From Pseudopedobacter alpinus (GTDB taxonomy: Bacteria > Bacteroidota > Bacteroidia > Sphingobacteriales > Sphingobacteriaceae), in contig NZ_JBHULV010000046.1 in NCBI RefSeq assembly GCF_042684645.1, positions 1-64,000 on the forward strand: DNA of 64,000 nucleotides. The letters run 5' to 3'. A program made the position numbers and the translations under genes. Shown in pieces: positions 8,652 through 16,793 of this stretch (its first letter is position 1; every line of letters begins with the position of its first letter). The notes below the pieces were generated by a model, which was not told where the DNA came from, made no database searches, and saw only the letters and a program-made list of their open reading frames with translations.

Positions 8652-10004
8652 ATGAATAAGACGCTTAGAAATGTACTCATTATAGTTGGTGTTTTAGTGA
8701 TACTAGCAGTTGTAGCCAATAAAATGGGCTGGGTAGGTAAAGGCAAAACTACTCAAGTTGCAGTAACCAAAGTATCACAAGCAAATATTGTAGAAACAGT
8801 TTCTGCTAGTGGTAAAATACAACCAGAAGTAGAGGTGAAATTAAGTCCAGAAGTATCTGGTGAGATAGTAGAACTTACCGTAAAAGAAGGAGATGTTGTA
8901 AAGAAAGGTCAGTTGCTATGCCGTATTAAACCAGATATTTTAGCATCAGGTTATGAGCGTACAGTTGCTTCTTATAATGCCCAAAAATCTTCCGTAGCTA
9001 GTAGTCAACAGCAATTGTTACAATCAGAAGCTAATTTCAAAAACATTGAAGCTAGGTTTCGTAGAAACGAAAAGTTATTTAGAGATAAAGTGATTTCTGC
9101 CGCTGAGTATGACGCTGCAAAAGCTGAATACACTTCTGCAAGGGCAAGTTTAGAAGCTGCTAAACAAGCTGTTGTTGGAGCCAAATTTGGTTTACAACAA
9201 TCTGGCGCAGTAGTAAAAGAAGCAAGTGATAATTTGGCTCGTACCAGTATATATGCCCCAGTTGATGGTGTGGTTTCGAAACTTTCTATAGAAAAAGGAG
9301 AACGTGTTGTAGGTACAGCACAAATGAGTGGTACAGAAATTATGACCATTGCAAACCTAAACAGCATGGAGGTAAATGTAGATGTTAACGAGAATGATAT
9401 TAACCGTTTAAGTTTGGGAGACACTGCAATTATTGAAGTGGATGCCTTTTTAGATAAGAAATTTAAAGGTATAGTTACAGAGATAGCAAGTTCTGCAAAT
9501 GTGGTAGGTGCTAGTGCAGACCAAGTGACTAATTTTGCTGTAAAAATTAGAATTTTGCCAGAATCTTACGAAACTTTAAAAAATAAAGGTTTAACAAATT
9601 CGCCCTTCAGACCAGGTTTGTCTGCCACGGTTGATATCCAAACAGAAAAAACTTTAGGTTTAACCATTCCAATTCAATCTGTTACAGTACGTGAGGAAGA
9701 TAAGAAAGAAGAAACGGATAGCAAAGTAGATAAGCCAAAAGCTGACGATAAGGACGATAAAAAAGAAAAAAACAAAGTGAAAGCAAAAGAATATGTTTTT
9801 GTTGTTGAAAACGGTAAGGTAAAACAAGTAGAGGTTAAAACTGGTATTCAAGATGATCAAAATATTTTAATTGTTTCTGGATTAAAAGCTGGGCAACAAG
9901 TTGTTAGCGCACCTTATTCTGCTATATCTAAAACTTTAAAAGATAAAATGGAAGTTGAAGTGGTTGAAAAAAGCAAGTTATTTAGTACCGATAAAAAAGA
10001 TTAA
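8652..10004 (+). CDS. HlyD/MacA-like periplasmic adaptor protein
   Basis: Membrane-fusion subunit linking an inner-membrane transporter to the TolC channel encoded just upstream. The 450-residue protein has an N-terminal membrane anchor (residues 7-24), a lipoyl/biotinyl-like half motif (PEVSGEIVEL), a long alpha-helical hairpin (about 105-190) and beta-barrel domains (DGVVSKL, VTVREED). An unusual lysine/aspartate-rich insert near residues 345-378, mostly KDDKKEK-type, interrupts the C-terminal part. Organisation resembles MacA, but the MacB ABC transporter that normally follows is missing: a terminator and gpsA come next. The substrate is unknown. Confidence 0.9.
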   Translation: MNKTLRNVLIIVGVLVILAVVANKMGWVGKGKTTQVAVTKVSQANIVETVSASGKIQPEVEVKLSPEVSGEIVELTVKEGDVVKKGQLLCRIKPDILASGYERTVASYNAQKSSVASSQQQLLQSEANFKNIEARFRRNEKLFRDKVISAAEYDAAKAEYTSARASLEAAKQAVVGAKFGLQQSGAVVKEASDNLARTSIYAPVDGVVSKLSIEKGERVVGTAQMSGTEIMTIANLNSMEVNVDVNENDINRLSLGDTAIIEVDAFLDKKFKGIVTEIASSANVVGASADQVTNFAVKIRILPESYETLKNKGLTNSPFRPGLSATVDIQTEKTLGLTIPIQSVTVREEDKKEETDSKVDKPKADDKDDKKEKNKVKAKEYVFVVENGKVKQVEVKTGIQDDQNILIVSGLKAGQQVVSAPYSAISKTLKDKMEVEVVEKSKLFSTDKKD

Positions 10005-10024
10005 GTACGTATAAATGTGATACT

Positions 10025-10059
10025 AACCCGGTTTGAGAAATCAAATCGGGTTTTTTTTT
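10025..10059 (+). terminator. Rho-independent terminator after hlyD-like gene
   Basis: A perfect 12-bp stem (10025-10036 with 10041-10052), GAAA loop and nine T residues, 20 bases after the stop. Confidence 0.95.
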
Positions 10060-10117
10060 GATTTAATTTTACTAAATTGAATTAAAGACCATACTTTTAA
10101 GGTTCATTAATTTTTGT

Positions 10118-11125
10118 ATGTATAGTAATTTAAACAAGATAGCTATTATAGGTGGAGGAAGTTGGGCAACAGCCATAGTTAAAATGTTAGCCGACAATAT
10201 TGAAGAGAAAGAGATTTTTTGGTGGATGAGGGACGAAAGTGCTGTAGAACATATCGCTAAGTATAAGCACAATCCTAAATACCTTTCTTCTGTTGAACTA
10301 AAAATAGATGCAAATAAGGTTTCTACAGATATTACATCAACTATAAAAGCTGCCGACATGGTTTTGTTAAACGTACCAGCTGCATTTTTAAAACAAGCTT
10401 TTGAGGGTTTAACTACAGAAGATTTTAAAGGAAAGAAAATTATATCGGCAATTAAAGGCATAGTACCAGATGAAAATCAAATTATTGGTGAGTTTATACA
10501 TGATAAATATGAAGTTCCTTTAGAAGATATTATTGTAATTAGTGGCCCATGCCACGCAGAAGAAGTTGCTTTAGAGAAATTGAGCTATTTAACCATTGCT
10601 TGCCAGGATTTGGAATTGGCTTGTAGGTTCTCTAAACTTATAAATACCCGTTATATAAAAACTAACATTTCTGATGATATTTACGGAACCGAGTATGGTG
10701 CTGTGTTAAAAAATATTTATGCAGTAGCCAGTGGTATTTGCCATGGTGTAGGTTTTGGTGATAACTTTCAAGCGGTTTTAATTTCGAATGCAATTAGAGA
10801 AATGAGTCGCTTTGTTGATGCTATACACCCTATAAATAGAGATATTAAAGAATCTGCTTATTTGGGAGATTTATTGGTAACTGCTTATTCGCAATTTAGC
10901 CGTAACCGTACTTTTGGTAATATGATAGGGAAGGGCTATACCGTAAAATCTGCTCAATTAGAAATGAACATGGTTGCAGAAGGTTATTATGCAGTTAACA
11001 GTATCCATCAAATTAACAAGCAGTTTAAAGTAAATATGCCTATTGCCAGAGCAGTTTATGCAATTTTATATGAAAGACATTCGCCACATACAGAAATGAA
11101 GCTATTGGCAGAACAGATTTCTTAG
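10118..11125 (+). CDS. gpsA: glycerol-3-phosphate dehydrogenase [NAD(P)+]
   Basis: Cytosolic enzyme reducing dihydroxyacetone phosphate to sn-glycerol-3-phosphate for phospholipid synthesis. Its product is the acceptor for PlsY, encoded at 32588. The N-terminal Rossmann motif is IAIIGGGSWATA, followed by NVPAAFLK, the IKGI segment, the SGPCHAEEV signature and the C-terminal helical domain with catalytic-region YGTEYGAVLKNIYAVASGI. Length (335) is normal. It has its own terminator at 11169-11213 and no operon partner. Confidence 0.96.
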   Translation: MYSNLNKIAIIGGGSWATAIVKMLADNIEEKEIFWWMRDESAVEHIAKYKHNPKYLSSVELKIDANKVSTDITSTIKAADMVLLNVPAAFLKQAFEGLTTEDFKGKKIISAIKGIVPDENQIIGEFIHDKYEVPLEDIIVISGPCHAEEVALEKLSYLTIACQDLELACRFSKLINTRYIKTNISDDIYGTEYGAVLKNIYAVASGICHGVGFGDNFQAVLISNAIREMSRFVDAIHPINRDIKESAYLGDLLVTAYSQFSRNRTFGNMIGKGYTVKSAQLEMNMVAEGYYAVNSIHQINKQFKVNMPIARAVYAILYERHSPHTEMKLLAEQIS

Positions 11126-11168
11126 TTGATAAATTTTCAGCTTTTAACAGTGTTTAACTGTTACATCC

Positions 11169-11213
11169 AAACCCTAGTTCTTGCCGTTATCGGCAAAATC
11201 TATGGTTTTTTGT
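11169..11213 (+). terminator. terminator of gpsA
   Basis: A two-part hairpin, outer AAACCCTAG with CTATGGTTT and inner TTGCCG with CGGCAA, followed by a T-run. Confidence 0.75.
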
Positions 11214-11296
11214 TTAAAATAAATAAGCGTTTGCCAATTAAATGTTCAAATGACATACTTCTTTATCACTCGATTTAAAGGGAAACCATTAATTTA

Positions 11297-11327
11297 TTTG
11301 GATTTAATCTAAATTGGTTTATTTTTG
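11297..11327 (+). promoter_or_regulatory. Bacteroidota-type promoter (TTTG-N19-TAnnTTTG)
   Basis: The -33 TTTG at 11297-11300 and -7 TATTTTTG at 11320-11327 are separated by exactly 19 bases, a perfect match to the Bacteroidota primary-sigma consensus. The ATG at 11332 is only five bases past the -7 box, so the mRNA is probably leaderless or nearly so. Confidence 0.85.
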
Positions 11328-11331
11328 TGAC

Positions 11332-11685
11332 ATGATTTCTGAAGCATTAGAAGTAATTTTTAAAAACGCATCTGGTACAATATATCAGTGCGATAGAGAT
11401 TACTGTTTTTATGTAGAATTTGAAGGTAAAACAGCAAAATATTCAGTAAAAAATTTATATCAGTTAAAGCAAAAACTTTCTAATTTTAAAATTGAAGAAA
11501 TTTTTTCTGTTGATTCTCTAAATCCATCGGGTACAGAAATTATCACCATTTCTACTACAGATTATTGCTACATTCTAAATCCTCTTCAAATTATACGTTT
11601 CAGAGAACTACTTGATGAAACTTTCTTTATTTTACACCTTAACCAAACTCTTAAAGATAGGTTGCATTATGCTGTAATGGTTTAA
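11332..11685 (+). CDS. hypothetical protein, 117 residues
   Basis: Unrecognised soluble protein with no signal peptide or membrane segment. The sequence alternates short beta-like stretches (GTIYQCDRDYCFYVEF, GTEIITIS, YCYILNP) with a C-terminal helix (FRELLDETFFILHLN), suggesting a small alpha/beta fold. A longer TTG-started reading frame (from 11314) overlaps the promoter -7 box, so the ATG at 11332 is preferred. It lies 74 bases upstream of ferritin in the same direction. Three cysteines are present but not in a metal-binding spacing. Confidence 0.75.
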   Translation: MISEALEVIFKNASGTIYQCDRDYCFYVEFEGKTAKYSVKNLYQLKQKLSNFKIEEIFSVDSLNPSGTEIITISTTDYCYILNPLQIIRFRELLDETFFILHLNQTLKDRLHYAVMV

Positions 11686-11759
11686 TAAGATTAATTCTGT
11701 ATTAAATTAAAATTCCTTTTCAAATTTCGTTTTGTGTATTTTGTATAAAATTTAAATAA

Positions 11760-12293
11760 ATGAAAGACCTCCTACGCGTTAAAAGCTTAATTTCTACAGA
11801 AATTGAAGCTTTACTAAATAATCAAATTAAAAAAGAAGCTCATTCTTGTTCTCAATATTTGGCAATGGCTTCTTGGTGTGATCAAAATGGGTTTGATAAC
11901 AGTGCTGATTATTTCTTTACACAATCTAACGAAGAAAGAACACACCAATTAAAGTTGTTTAAGTATGTTTTAGATATGGGTGGGCAAGCAATGTCTCCTG
12001 ATATAGAAAACATTAAGCATGAGTTTAATAGCTTTAAAGAAATATTTGAACAAGCTTTAGAGATGGAAATTGCCATCACCCAATCGTTTAAAAAAATATT
12101 TGCGGCCTGCTACAAAGAACAAGATTTTGTTACAGTAGAATTTTTAAACTGGTTTTTAAAAGAGCAACGTGAAGAAGAATATAAAGCAAGAAGAGCTTTA
12201 GAATTATTTACCATTATTGGCGAAGAAGCAACTGGTTTATGGGAAATTGATAAAGTAATACCAACCATTAGTTATAACAATGAACAAGTATAA
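11760..12293 (+). CDS. ftnA: bacterial non-haem ferritin
   Basis: Iron-storage protein that oxidises Fe(II) at a di-iron ferroxidase centre and stores the mineral in a 24-subunit shell. The 177-residue four-helix bundle shows Glu17 region (STEIEALLNNQI), EAHSCSQYLAMASW, and the NEERTHQLKLFKYV motif with the E-x2-H iron ligands, then KEQREEEYKARRALELF. It ends seven bases before a convergent iron-sulphur protein gene, placing several iron-handling genes together (ferritin, 2Fe-2S protein, Nfu). Confidence 0.94.
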   Translation: MKDLLRVKSLISTEIEALLNNQIKKEAHSCSQYLAMASWCDQNGFDNSADYFFTQSNEERTHQLKLFKYVLDMGGQAMSPDIENIKHEFNSFKEIFEQALEMEIAITQSFKKIFAACYKEQDFVTVEFLNWFLKEQREEEYKARRALELFTIIGEEATGLWEIDKVIPTISYNNEQV

Positions 12294-12301
12294 AGTTTAA
12301 A

Positions 12302-12562
12302 TTACTTACGGCCAAGTTGAAGTACAATTTTAGTTACTTCATCTTGGTCATAATTTAGCAACCATTTATTAACAGGTTGTAAACATAAAACTGGGGCACA
12401 ACTACACCTATCTGTACATTCTGTTTTAATTACCTCAATTTCAGAATTCCCTAATTTTTTAATTTCCTTTTTAACTTTTTTATAGCATTCTTTAGCACCT
12501 TTTTTGTCGCATTTGCTGCCCGTACAGATGTATATAATGTGTTCACTTTTTTTATTTTTCAT
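12302..12562 (-). CDS. thioredoxin-like [2Fe-2S] ferredoxin
   Basis: Small (86-residue) protein of the thioredoxin-like 2Fe-2S ferredoxin family (NuoE C-domain type). Candidate cluster cysteines are in CTGSKC near the start and CTDRCSCAPVLCLQP, followed by the usual nucleotide-free tail ending KIVLQLGRK. It is unusually rich in lysine. The ATG at 12562 is used; the longer frame begins with TTG and includes promoter-like sequence. The electron-transfer partner is unknown. It is separated from the Nfu gene upstream by a terminator, so it has its own promoter. Confidence 0.82.
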   Translation of the reverse strand: MKNKKSEHIIYICTGSKCDKKGAKECYKKVKKEIKKLGNSEIEVIKTECTDRCSCAPVLCLQPVNKWLLNYDQDEVTKIVLQLGRK

Positions 12563-12609
12563 AATTTCAGCAGAAATAACAAAAATCAAACTTTAATTTT
12601 TAAAATAAA

Positions 12610-12640
12610 AAAAGGGTTTCAAATATTTCGAAACCCTTTT
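12610..12640 (-). terminator. terminator of Nfu-like gene
   Basis: An 11-bp stem AAAAGGGTTTC/GAAACCCTTTT flanked by A/T runs, 19 bases past the stop of the Nfu gene on the minus strand. Confidence 0.88.
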
Positions 12641-12658
12641 TCATCATGATTTTTTAAA

Positions 12659-13210
12659 CTACAAAGCTTCAGAAACTACTTCTTTAACCTCTGGCACCAT
12701 TCTTTGTAATAGGCTTTGAATACCAGACTTAAGCGTAATAGTTGAAGATGGGCAACCACTGCAAGAACCTCTTAGCTCAACAGTAACAACGCCTTCTTCA
12801 AAAGATTTATAACTAATTGCACCACCATCTTGCTCAACAGCTGGGCGTACATAATCATTTAAAATTTGCTGAATTTTTATTTCAGTTTCAGTACCAGTAA
12901 AGTTCAAATCTTCTTCTGTAGCATTCTCTTGTACAGCATATTCAGATTCAATTGCACCTTTAACAAATTCTTTTAAAAGAGGCTCAATGTCATTCCAATC
13001 TGCGTCTTCTGTTTTGGTAACAGTTACAAAGTTGCTTGCAAAAAACACACCATTTACAAAGTTGAATTTATAAAGTTCTGTAGCAAATTTTGAAGTTTCT
13101 GCACTTTCTTTTGTTGGGAAATCTACACTACCATTAATTAAAAGCTTATTTACAATAAACTTCATTGTTGCTGGGTTGGGAGTAGATTCTGTATATACTG
13201 TGATATTCAT
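12659..13210 (-). CDS. NifU-like Fe-S cluster scaffold/carrier (Nfu)
   Basis: Two-domain Nfu protein of 183 residues. The N-terminal Nfu_N domain (residues 1-90) opens with TESTPNPATMKF, and the C-terminal NifU domain (about 105-180) carries the CxxC motif in GSCSGCPSSTITLK that holds a bridging 4Fe-4S cluster. It delivers clusters to client enzymes; the window's aconitase would be a plausible client. It lies 80 bases downstream of purB on the same strand and may be cotranscribed with it, ending at the terminator at 12610-12640. Confidence 0.93.
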   Translation of the reverse strand: MNITVYTESTPNPATMKFIVNKLLINGSVDFPTKESAETSKFATELYKFNFVNGVFFASNFVTVTKTEDADWNDIEPLLKEFVKGAIESEYAVQENATEEDLNFTGTETEIKIQQILNDYVRPAVEQDGGAISYKSFEEGVVTVELRGSCSGCPSSTITLKSGIQSLLQRMVPEVKEVVSEAL

Positions 13211-13290
13211 TTTCTTCTTTTTTTGGTAAAAGTAATTATCATTAAGCTAACAAAGGCATAGCAATTTTGTTTTTACCTCTTAATGACTTT

Positions 13291-14637
13291 TTAAATACCT
13301 GTGTAGCTTGATGGACTAATTGCTCTTAACTCGGTTTTAACACTATCACTAACATGAAGTGTGGCAATAAAATTGGCCATAACCTCTGCATTTATTTGTG
13401 TGTTTGTTCGGGTCAAATCTTTTAAAGCTTCATAAGGGTTAGGGTAATTTTCTCTTCTCAATACCGTTTGTATAGCTTCTGCAACTACAGCCCAATTGTC
13501 TTCTAAATCTTGCTGTATCACTTTTTGGTTTAATAAAAGCTTGTTTAATCCTTTTAAAGTAGATTTTAAAGAGATAATTGTATGCGCTATTGGTACTCCA
13601 ATGTTTCTTAAAACTGTAGAATCTGTTAAATCTCTTTGTAACCTACTTACCGGTAGTTTTGCTGCTAAATGCTCAAACAAAGCATTTGCAATCCCAATAT
13701 TACCTTCAGAGTTTTCAAAATCTATGGGGTTAACTTTATGCGGCATTGCTGATGAACCAACTTCCCCTTCTTTTATTTTTTGTTTAAAGTAATTCATGGA
13801 TATATACGTCCAAAAATCACGGTTTAAATCTAAAATAATATTATTAATTCTTTTTAAACCATCAAACTGAGCTGCTAAATAATCGTAGTGCTCAATTTGA
13901 GTGGTGTTTTGTAAACGTTTTAGCTTTAAGTTTTTCTCTACAAAGTTGTTTCCAAAAGTTTTCCAGTTGGTTAAAGGAAAAGCAACATGGTGCGCATTAA
14001 AGTTTCCTGTTGCCCCACCAAATTTAGCTCCGTAAGGAATAGCTTTTAGTAATTCTATTTGGTTTTCTAAACGTTCTATAAAAACCATAATTTCTTTACC
14101 TAAACGAGTTGGGGAAGCTGGTTGGCCATGTGTATGTGCCAACATTGAAACATGTTTCCACTCTTTTGCTAATGCATTTAAGGTATTTAAAAGCTCTTGC
14201 AATTGTGGGTAATAAACAACAGCCATGCCTGCTTTAAATGAGTATGGAATGGCGGTGTTATTAATGTCTTGAGATGTTAAACCAAAATGAATGTATTCTT
14301 TAAATTCTGATAAACCTAAAGCATCAAACTTTCTTTTAATAAAGTATTCAACTGCTTTAACATCGTGGTTAGTGATTTTTTCTATCTCTTTAATTTCTAA
14401 AATATCTTCTTCAGATAAATTATTAATTTCTAACCTAATTGCATCTAAATTATATTCTGCTGCTACAGTTTTTAGTGCTGGTAATGGTAATTCGCAAAGG
14501 GCAATAAAATATTCTACTTCAACAAAAACTCGGTATTTTATCAATGCAGCCTCAGAAAAATAAGCTCCTAAATCAGCAGTTTGGTTATGGTAACGCCCAT
14601 CTATTGGGGATATCGCATTTAATGTAGAAATATTCAT
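13291..14637 (-). CDS. purB: adenylosuccinate lyase
   Basis: Fumarase-superfamily enzyme acting twice in purine synthesis (SAICAR to AICAR, and adenylosuccinate to AMP). The 448-residue sequence has LNAISPIDGRY at the start, HFGLTSQDINNTA, the TQIEHYDYLAA segment and the flexible signature loop GSSAMPHKVNPIDFENSEGN containing the catalytic serine. It matches the E. coli-type PurB. PurC, an earlier enzyme of the same pathway, is at 48389. A promoter-like -7 box overlaps 14654-14661. Confidence 0.96.
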   Translation of the reverse strand: MNISTLNAISPIDGRYHNQTADLGAYFSEAALIKYRVFVEVEYFIALCELPLPALKTVAAEYNLDAIRLEINNLSEEDILEIKEIEKITNHDVKAVEYFIKRKFDALGLSEFKEYIHFGLTSQDINNTAIPYSFKAGMAVVYYPQLQELLNTLNALAKEWKHVSMLAHTHGQPASPTRLGKEIMVFIERLENQIELLKAIPYGAKFGGATGNFNAHHVAFPLTNWKTFGNNFVEKNLKLKRLQNTTQIEHYDYLAAQFDGLKRINNIILDLNRDFWTYISMNYFKQKIKEGEVGSSAMPHKVNPIDFENSEGNIGIANALFEHLAAKLPVSRLQRDLTDSTVLRNIGVPIAHTIISLKSTLKGLNKLLLNQKVIQQDLEDNWAVVAEAIQTVLRRENYPNPYEALKDLTRTNTQINAEVMANFIATLHVSDSVKTELRAISPSSYTGI

Positions 14638-14653
14638 TTTTTATAATTTGTTG

Positions 14654-14684
14654 CAAAAATACAAAAATGAGTGGCTTTGTGAAA
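14654..14684 (-). promoter_or_regulatory. candidate promoter of purB
   Basis: On the minus strand, TATTTTTG (14654-14661) matches the -7 consensus. A TTTC, one mismatch from TTTG, lies 19 bases upstream at 14681-14684. The start codon is 17 bases from the -7 box. Confidence 0.6.
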
Positions 14685-14749
14685 CTCTTTAAATACATAT
14701 CTGTTTGTCAAACATTTATCAAAATATTGATGTAAGAAAATTTCTTAAC

Positions 14750-14786
14750 GGAAACTTTGGAAATGAATAAAGTTTCCTTAGTTTTG
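14750..14786 (+). promoter_or_regulatory. promoter and TetR operator of efflux operon
   Basis: The -33 TTTG (14756-14759) and -7 TAGTTTTG (14779-14786) are exactly 19 bases apart. A perfect inverted repeat, GGAAACTTT (14750-14758) and AAAGTTTCC (14769-14777) with a 10-base spacer, covers the -33 box and the spacer. A repressor bound there would block RNA polymerase, which suggests autoregulation by the TetR protein encoded 17 bases downstream. Smaller palindromes lie upstream at 14703-14713 (GTTTGTCAAAC) and 14733-14747. Confidence 0.85.
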
Positions 14787-14802
14787 CCGCGGAATTAATT
14801 AG

Positions 14803-15423
14803 ATGGATAAGGTGGAAGAACATATTTTAAATGAAGCAGAAAAACTTTTTATGAAGTTTGGGATGCGCAGTGTAACCATGGATGACATTGCAAAACATTT
14901 GGGCATAAGTAAAAAAACTATTTACGTAAACTTTAAGGATAAGAATGAAATGGTAATGCACATGATTACCAACATGCTACATAAAGATGAGTGTAATATG
15001 GTGGAGTGCCAATGCAATGCAAAAGATGCTATTGATGAAATTTTTTTAATGATGGATTTTTTAAAGCAAATGCTTGCAGGTATTAATCCTATTGTTTTTT
15101 ATGATTTAGAAAAATACCATAATGAAGCTTATAAGTTGATGATGAGTTTTCATGAAACACATATTTACAACTGCGTAAAAGCAAATTTAGAAAGAGGAAT
15201 TAGTGAAAATATTTTTAGAAAAGATATCAATACAGAAATTTTAGCACAAGCAAGGGTAAAGCAAATTAACTGGACTTTTGAAGCAGAGTTAATAAGAAGT
15301 GGAAAGTACAGTTTGTATGAAGTGATACAAGAATTAACTACACATTTTTTATACGGAATTTGTACCCTTAGCGGACATATACTAATTAATAACTATACAA
15401 ATAAGAATAAACAAACCATATAA
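14803..15423 (+). CDS. TetR/AcrR-family repressor of RND efflux operon
   Basis: A 206-residue regulator. The N-terminal helix-turn-helix is clear (ITMDDIAKHLGISKKTIYVNFKDK-type, about residues 23-47), followed by a helical ligand-binding domain with several cysteines (CNMVECQCNA near 64-73) that could sense oxidants or metals, though this is speculative. First gene of an operon with tolC, hlyD and acrB homologues; its stop TAA shares a base with the ATG of the tolC gene. The inverted repeat over its own promoter is its likely operator, and a hydrophobic drug or bile-like ligand the likely inducer. Confidence 0.93.
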   Translation: MDKVEEHILNEAEKLFMKFGMRSVTMDDIAKHLGISKKTIYVNFKDKNEMVMHMITNMLHKDECNMVECQCNAKDAIDEIFLMMDFLKQMLAGINPIVFYDLEKYHNEAYKLMMSFHETHIYNCVKANLERGISENIFRKDINTEILAQARVKQINWTFEAELIRSGKYSLYEVIQELTTHFLYGICTLSGHILINNYTNKNKQTI

Positions 15424-16766
15424 TGAAAACAATAAGAGTGCTATTAACAGCCGTTTTAATGTTAAGTTTTGCAAGTTTATGGGCACAAACCGAAACCCCA
15501 AAAGCTTATAATTTTAATTTAGAACAGTGCATCAATTATGCTTACGAGCATCAAACAGCTTTATTAAATGCAGGCATTGATCAAAAAATTGCAGATGCTA
15601 AAGTAAAAGAAACAATAGGTATTGGTTTACCACAAATTAACGGAACGGCTGATTTAAGAGACTTTTTAAAAATACCTGTATCTCTAGTTCCAGCTGAGAT
15701 TTTTGGTGGCACTGCAGGAACTTTCCAGCCAGTTCAATTTGGCGTAAAGTACAACTCAAGTGTAGGTGTATCTGTAAATCAATTACTTTTTAGCGGAAGT
15801 TATATTGTGGGTTTACAAGCATCAAAAACCTTTAAAGAACTTTCTCAAAGAGCGTATAACAGATCTAAAATTGAAACTAATGTTGCTGTAAAAAAGGCTT
15901 TTTACATGGTTTTAGTAAATAACAAAAGAGTAGAATTATTAGATGCTAACATAAGCCAGTTAAAAGCTCAGTTAGACCAAACGCAAGCTTTATTTGATAA
16001 TGGTTTTGCAGAAAAAATTGATGCTGATAGGTTGAAAGTACTGTTTAATAACCTAACAACAGAAAAAACAAATGTTTTAAGGTCTTTGGAATTAGGTAAA
16101 GCAATGCTAAAGTTTCAGATGGGCATGCCTGTTGAGAATGAACTTACTTTAAATGGTTCTATTGAAGCTATTAAACTTGATGAGGTTGATTTGATGGCAG
16201 ATAGCAGCACTTATAAAAATAGAATAGAGTATAATTTGGCAGAAACTCAGTTAAAACTTAACCAATTAGATTTAAAAAGATATAAATCTGAATATTTACC
16301 CTCATTAGCTGCATTTGGGAACAGTTCTCTGCAATATCAAAACAATTCTTTTGCAGATTTATATGATAGAAGTTTCCCAACTACAGTAATTGGTTTACAG
16401 TTAAATGTACCCATTTTTAGTGGAGGGCAGCGTTTGCAAAAAGTCAAACAAGCACAATTCACAGTTTTAAAATCTAATAACGATTTGTATAACGCTAAAA
16501 ATGCAATCAATTTAGATATTAAAAACAGTATTACAACTTATAAAAACAGTGTTACTTCCTTAGAAAGTCAGCAAAAAAACTTGGATTTAGCTAGCGAAGT
16601 ATTAAGAGTAACAAAAATAAAGTATGAGCAAGGTGTTGGTTCTTCTATTGAAGTTACACAAGCTCAAACATCGCTTAAAGAAGCAGAAAATAATTATATC
16701 AATGCTTTGTACGATGCTTTAATTTCTAAAGTAGATACAGAAAAAGCAACCGGACTTATTAAATAG
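15423..16766 (+). CDS. TolC-family outer membrane efflux protein (RND operon)
   Basis: Outer-membrane duct of a tripartite RND pump. It has a signal peptide (residues 1-21, ending LWAQTE) and two OEP repeats with YNLAETQLKLNQLDLK and VTKIKYEQGVGSSIEVTQAQTSLKEAENNY motifs typical of TolC-like proteins. Length 447 is normal. The start overlaps the tetR stop by one base, and the adaptor gene follows after 27 bases, so all three pump parts and the repressor are one transcription unit. Confidence 0.94.
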   Translation: MKTIRVLLTAVLMLSFASLWAQTETPKAYNFNLEQCINYAYEHQTALLNAGIDQKIADAKVKETIGIGLPQINGTADLRDFLKIPVSLVPAEIFGGTAGTFQPVQFGVKYNSSVGVSVNQLLFSGSYIVGLQASKTFKELSQRAYNRSKIETNVAVKKAFYMVLVNNKRVELLDANISQLKAQLDQTQALFDNGFAEKIDADRLKVLFNNLTTEKTNVLRSLELGKAMLKFQMGMPVENELTLNGSIEAIKLDEVDLMADSSTYKNRIEYNLAETQLKLNQLDLKRYKSEYLPSLAAFGNSSLQYQNNSFADLYDRSFPTTVIGLQLNVPIFSGGQRLQKVKQAQFTVLKSNNDLYNAKNAINLDIKNSITTYKNSVTSLESQQKNLDLASEVLRVTKIKYEQGVGSSIEVTQAQTSLKEAENNYINALYDALISKVDTEKATGLIK

Positions 16767-16793
16767 AATCAAACCTTAATCTCATATAAAATC

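Noticed and set aside
9005..9424. Long minus-strand frame inside the HlyD-like gene
   Set aside because: Shadow of the coding strand. The plus-strand protein has full family motifs and the minus frame has no start signal or domain.
10072..10461. Minus-strand frame over the gpsA start
   Set aside because: Overlaps the conserved GpsA Rossmann region and has no recognisable domain.
14291..14563. Plus-strand 90-codon frame inside purB
   Set aside because: Shadow frame opposite a conserved enzyme, without a promoter.
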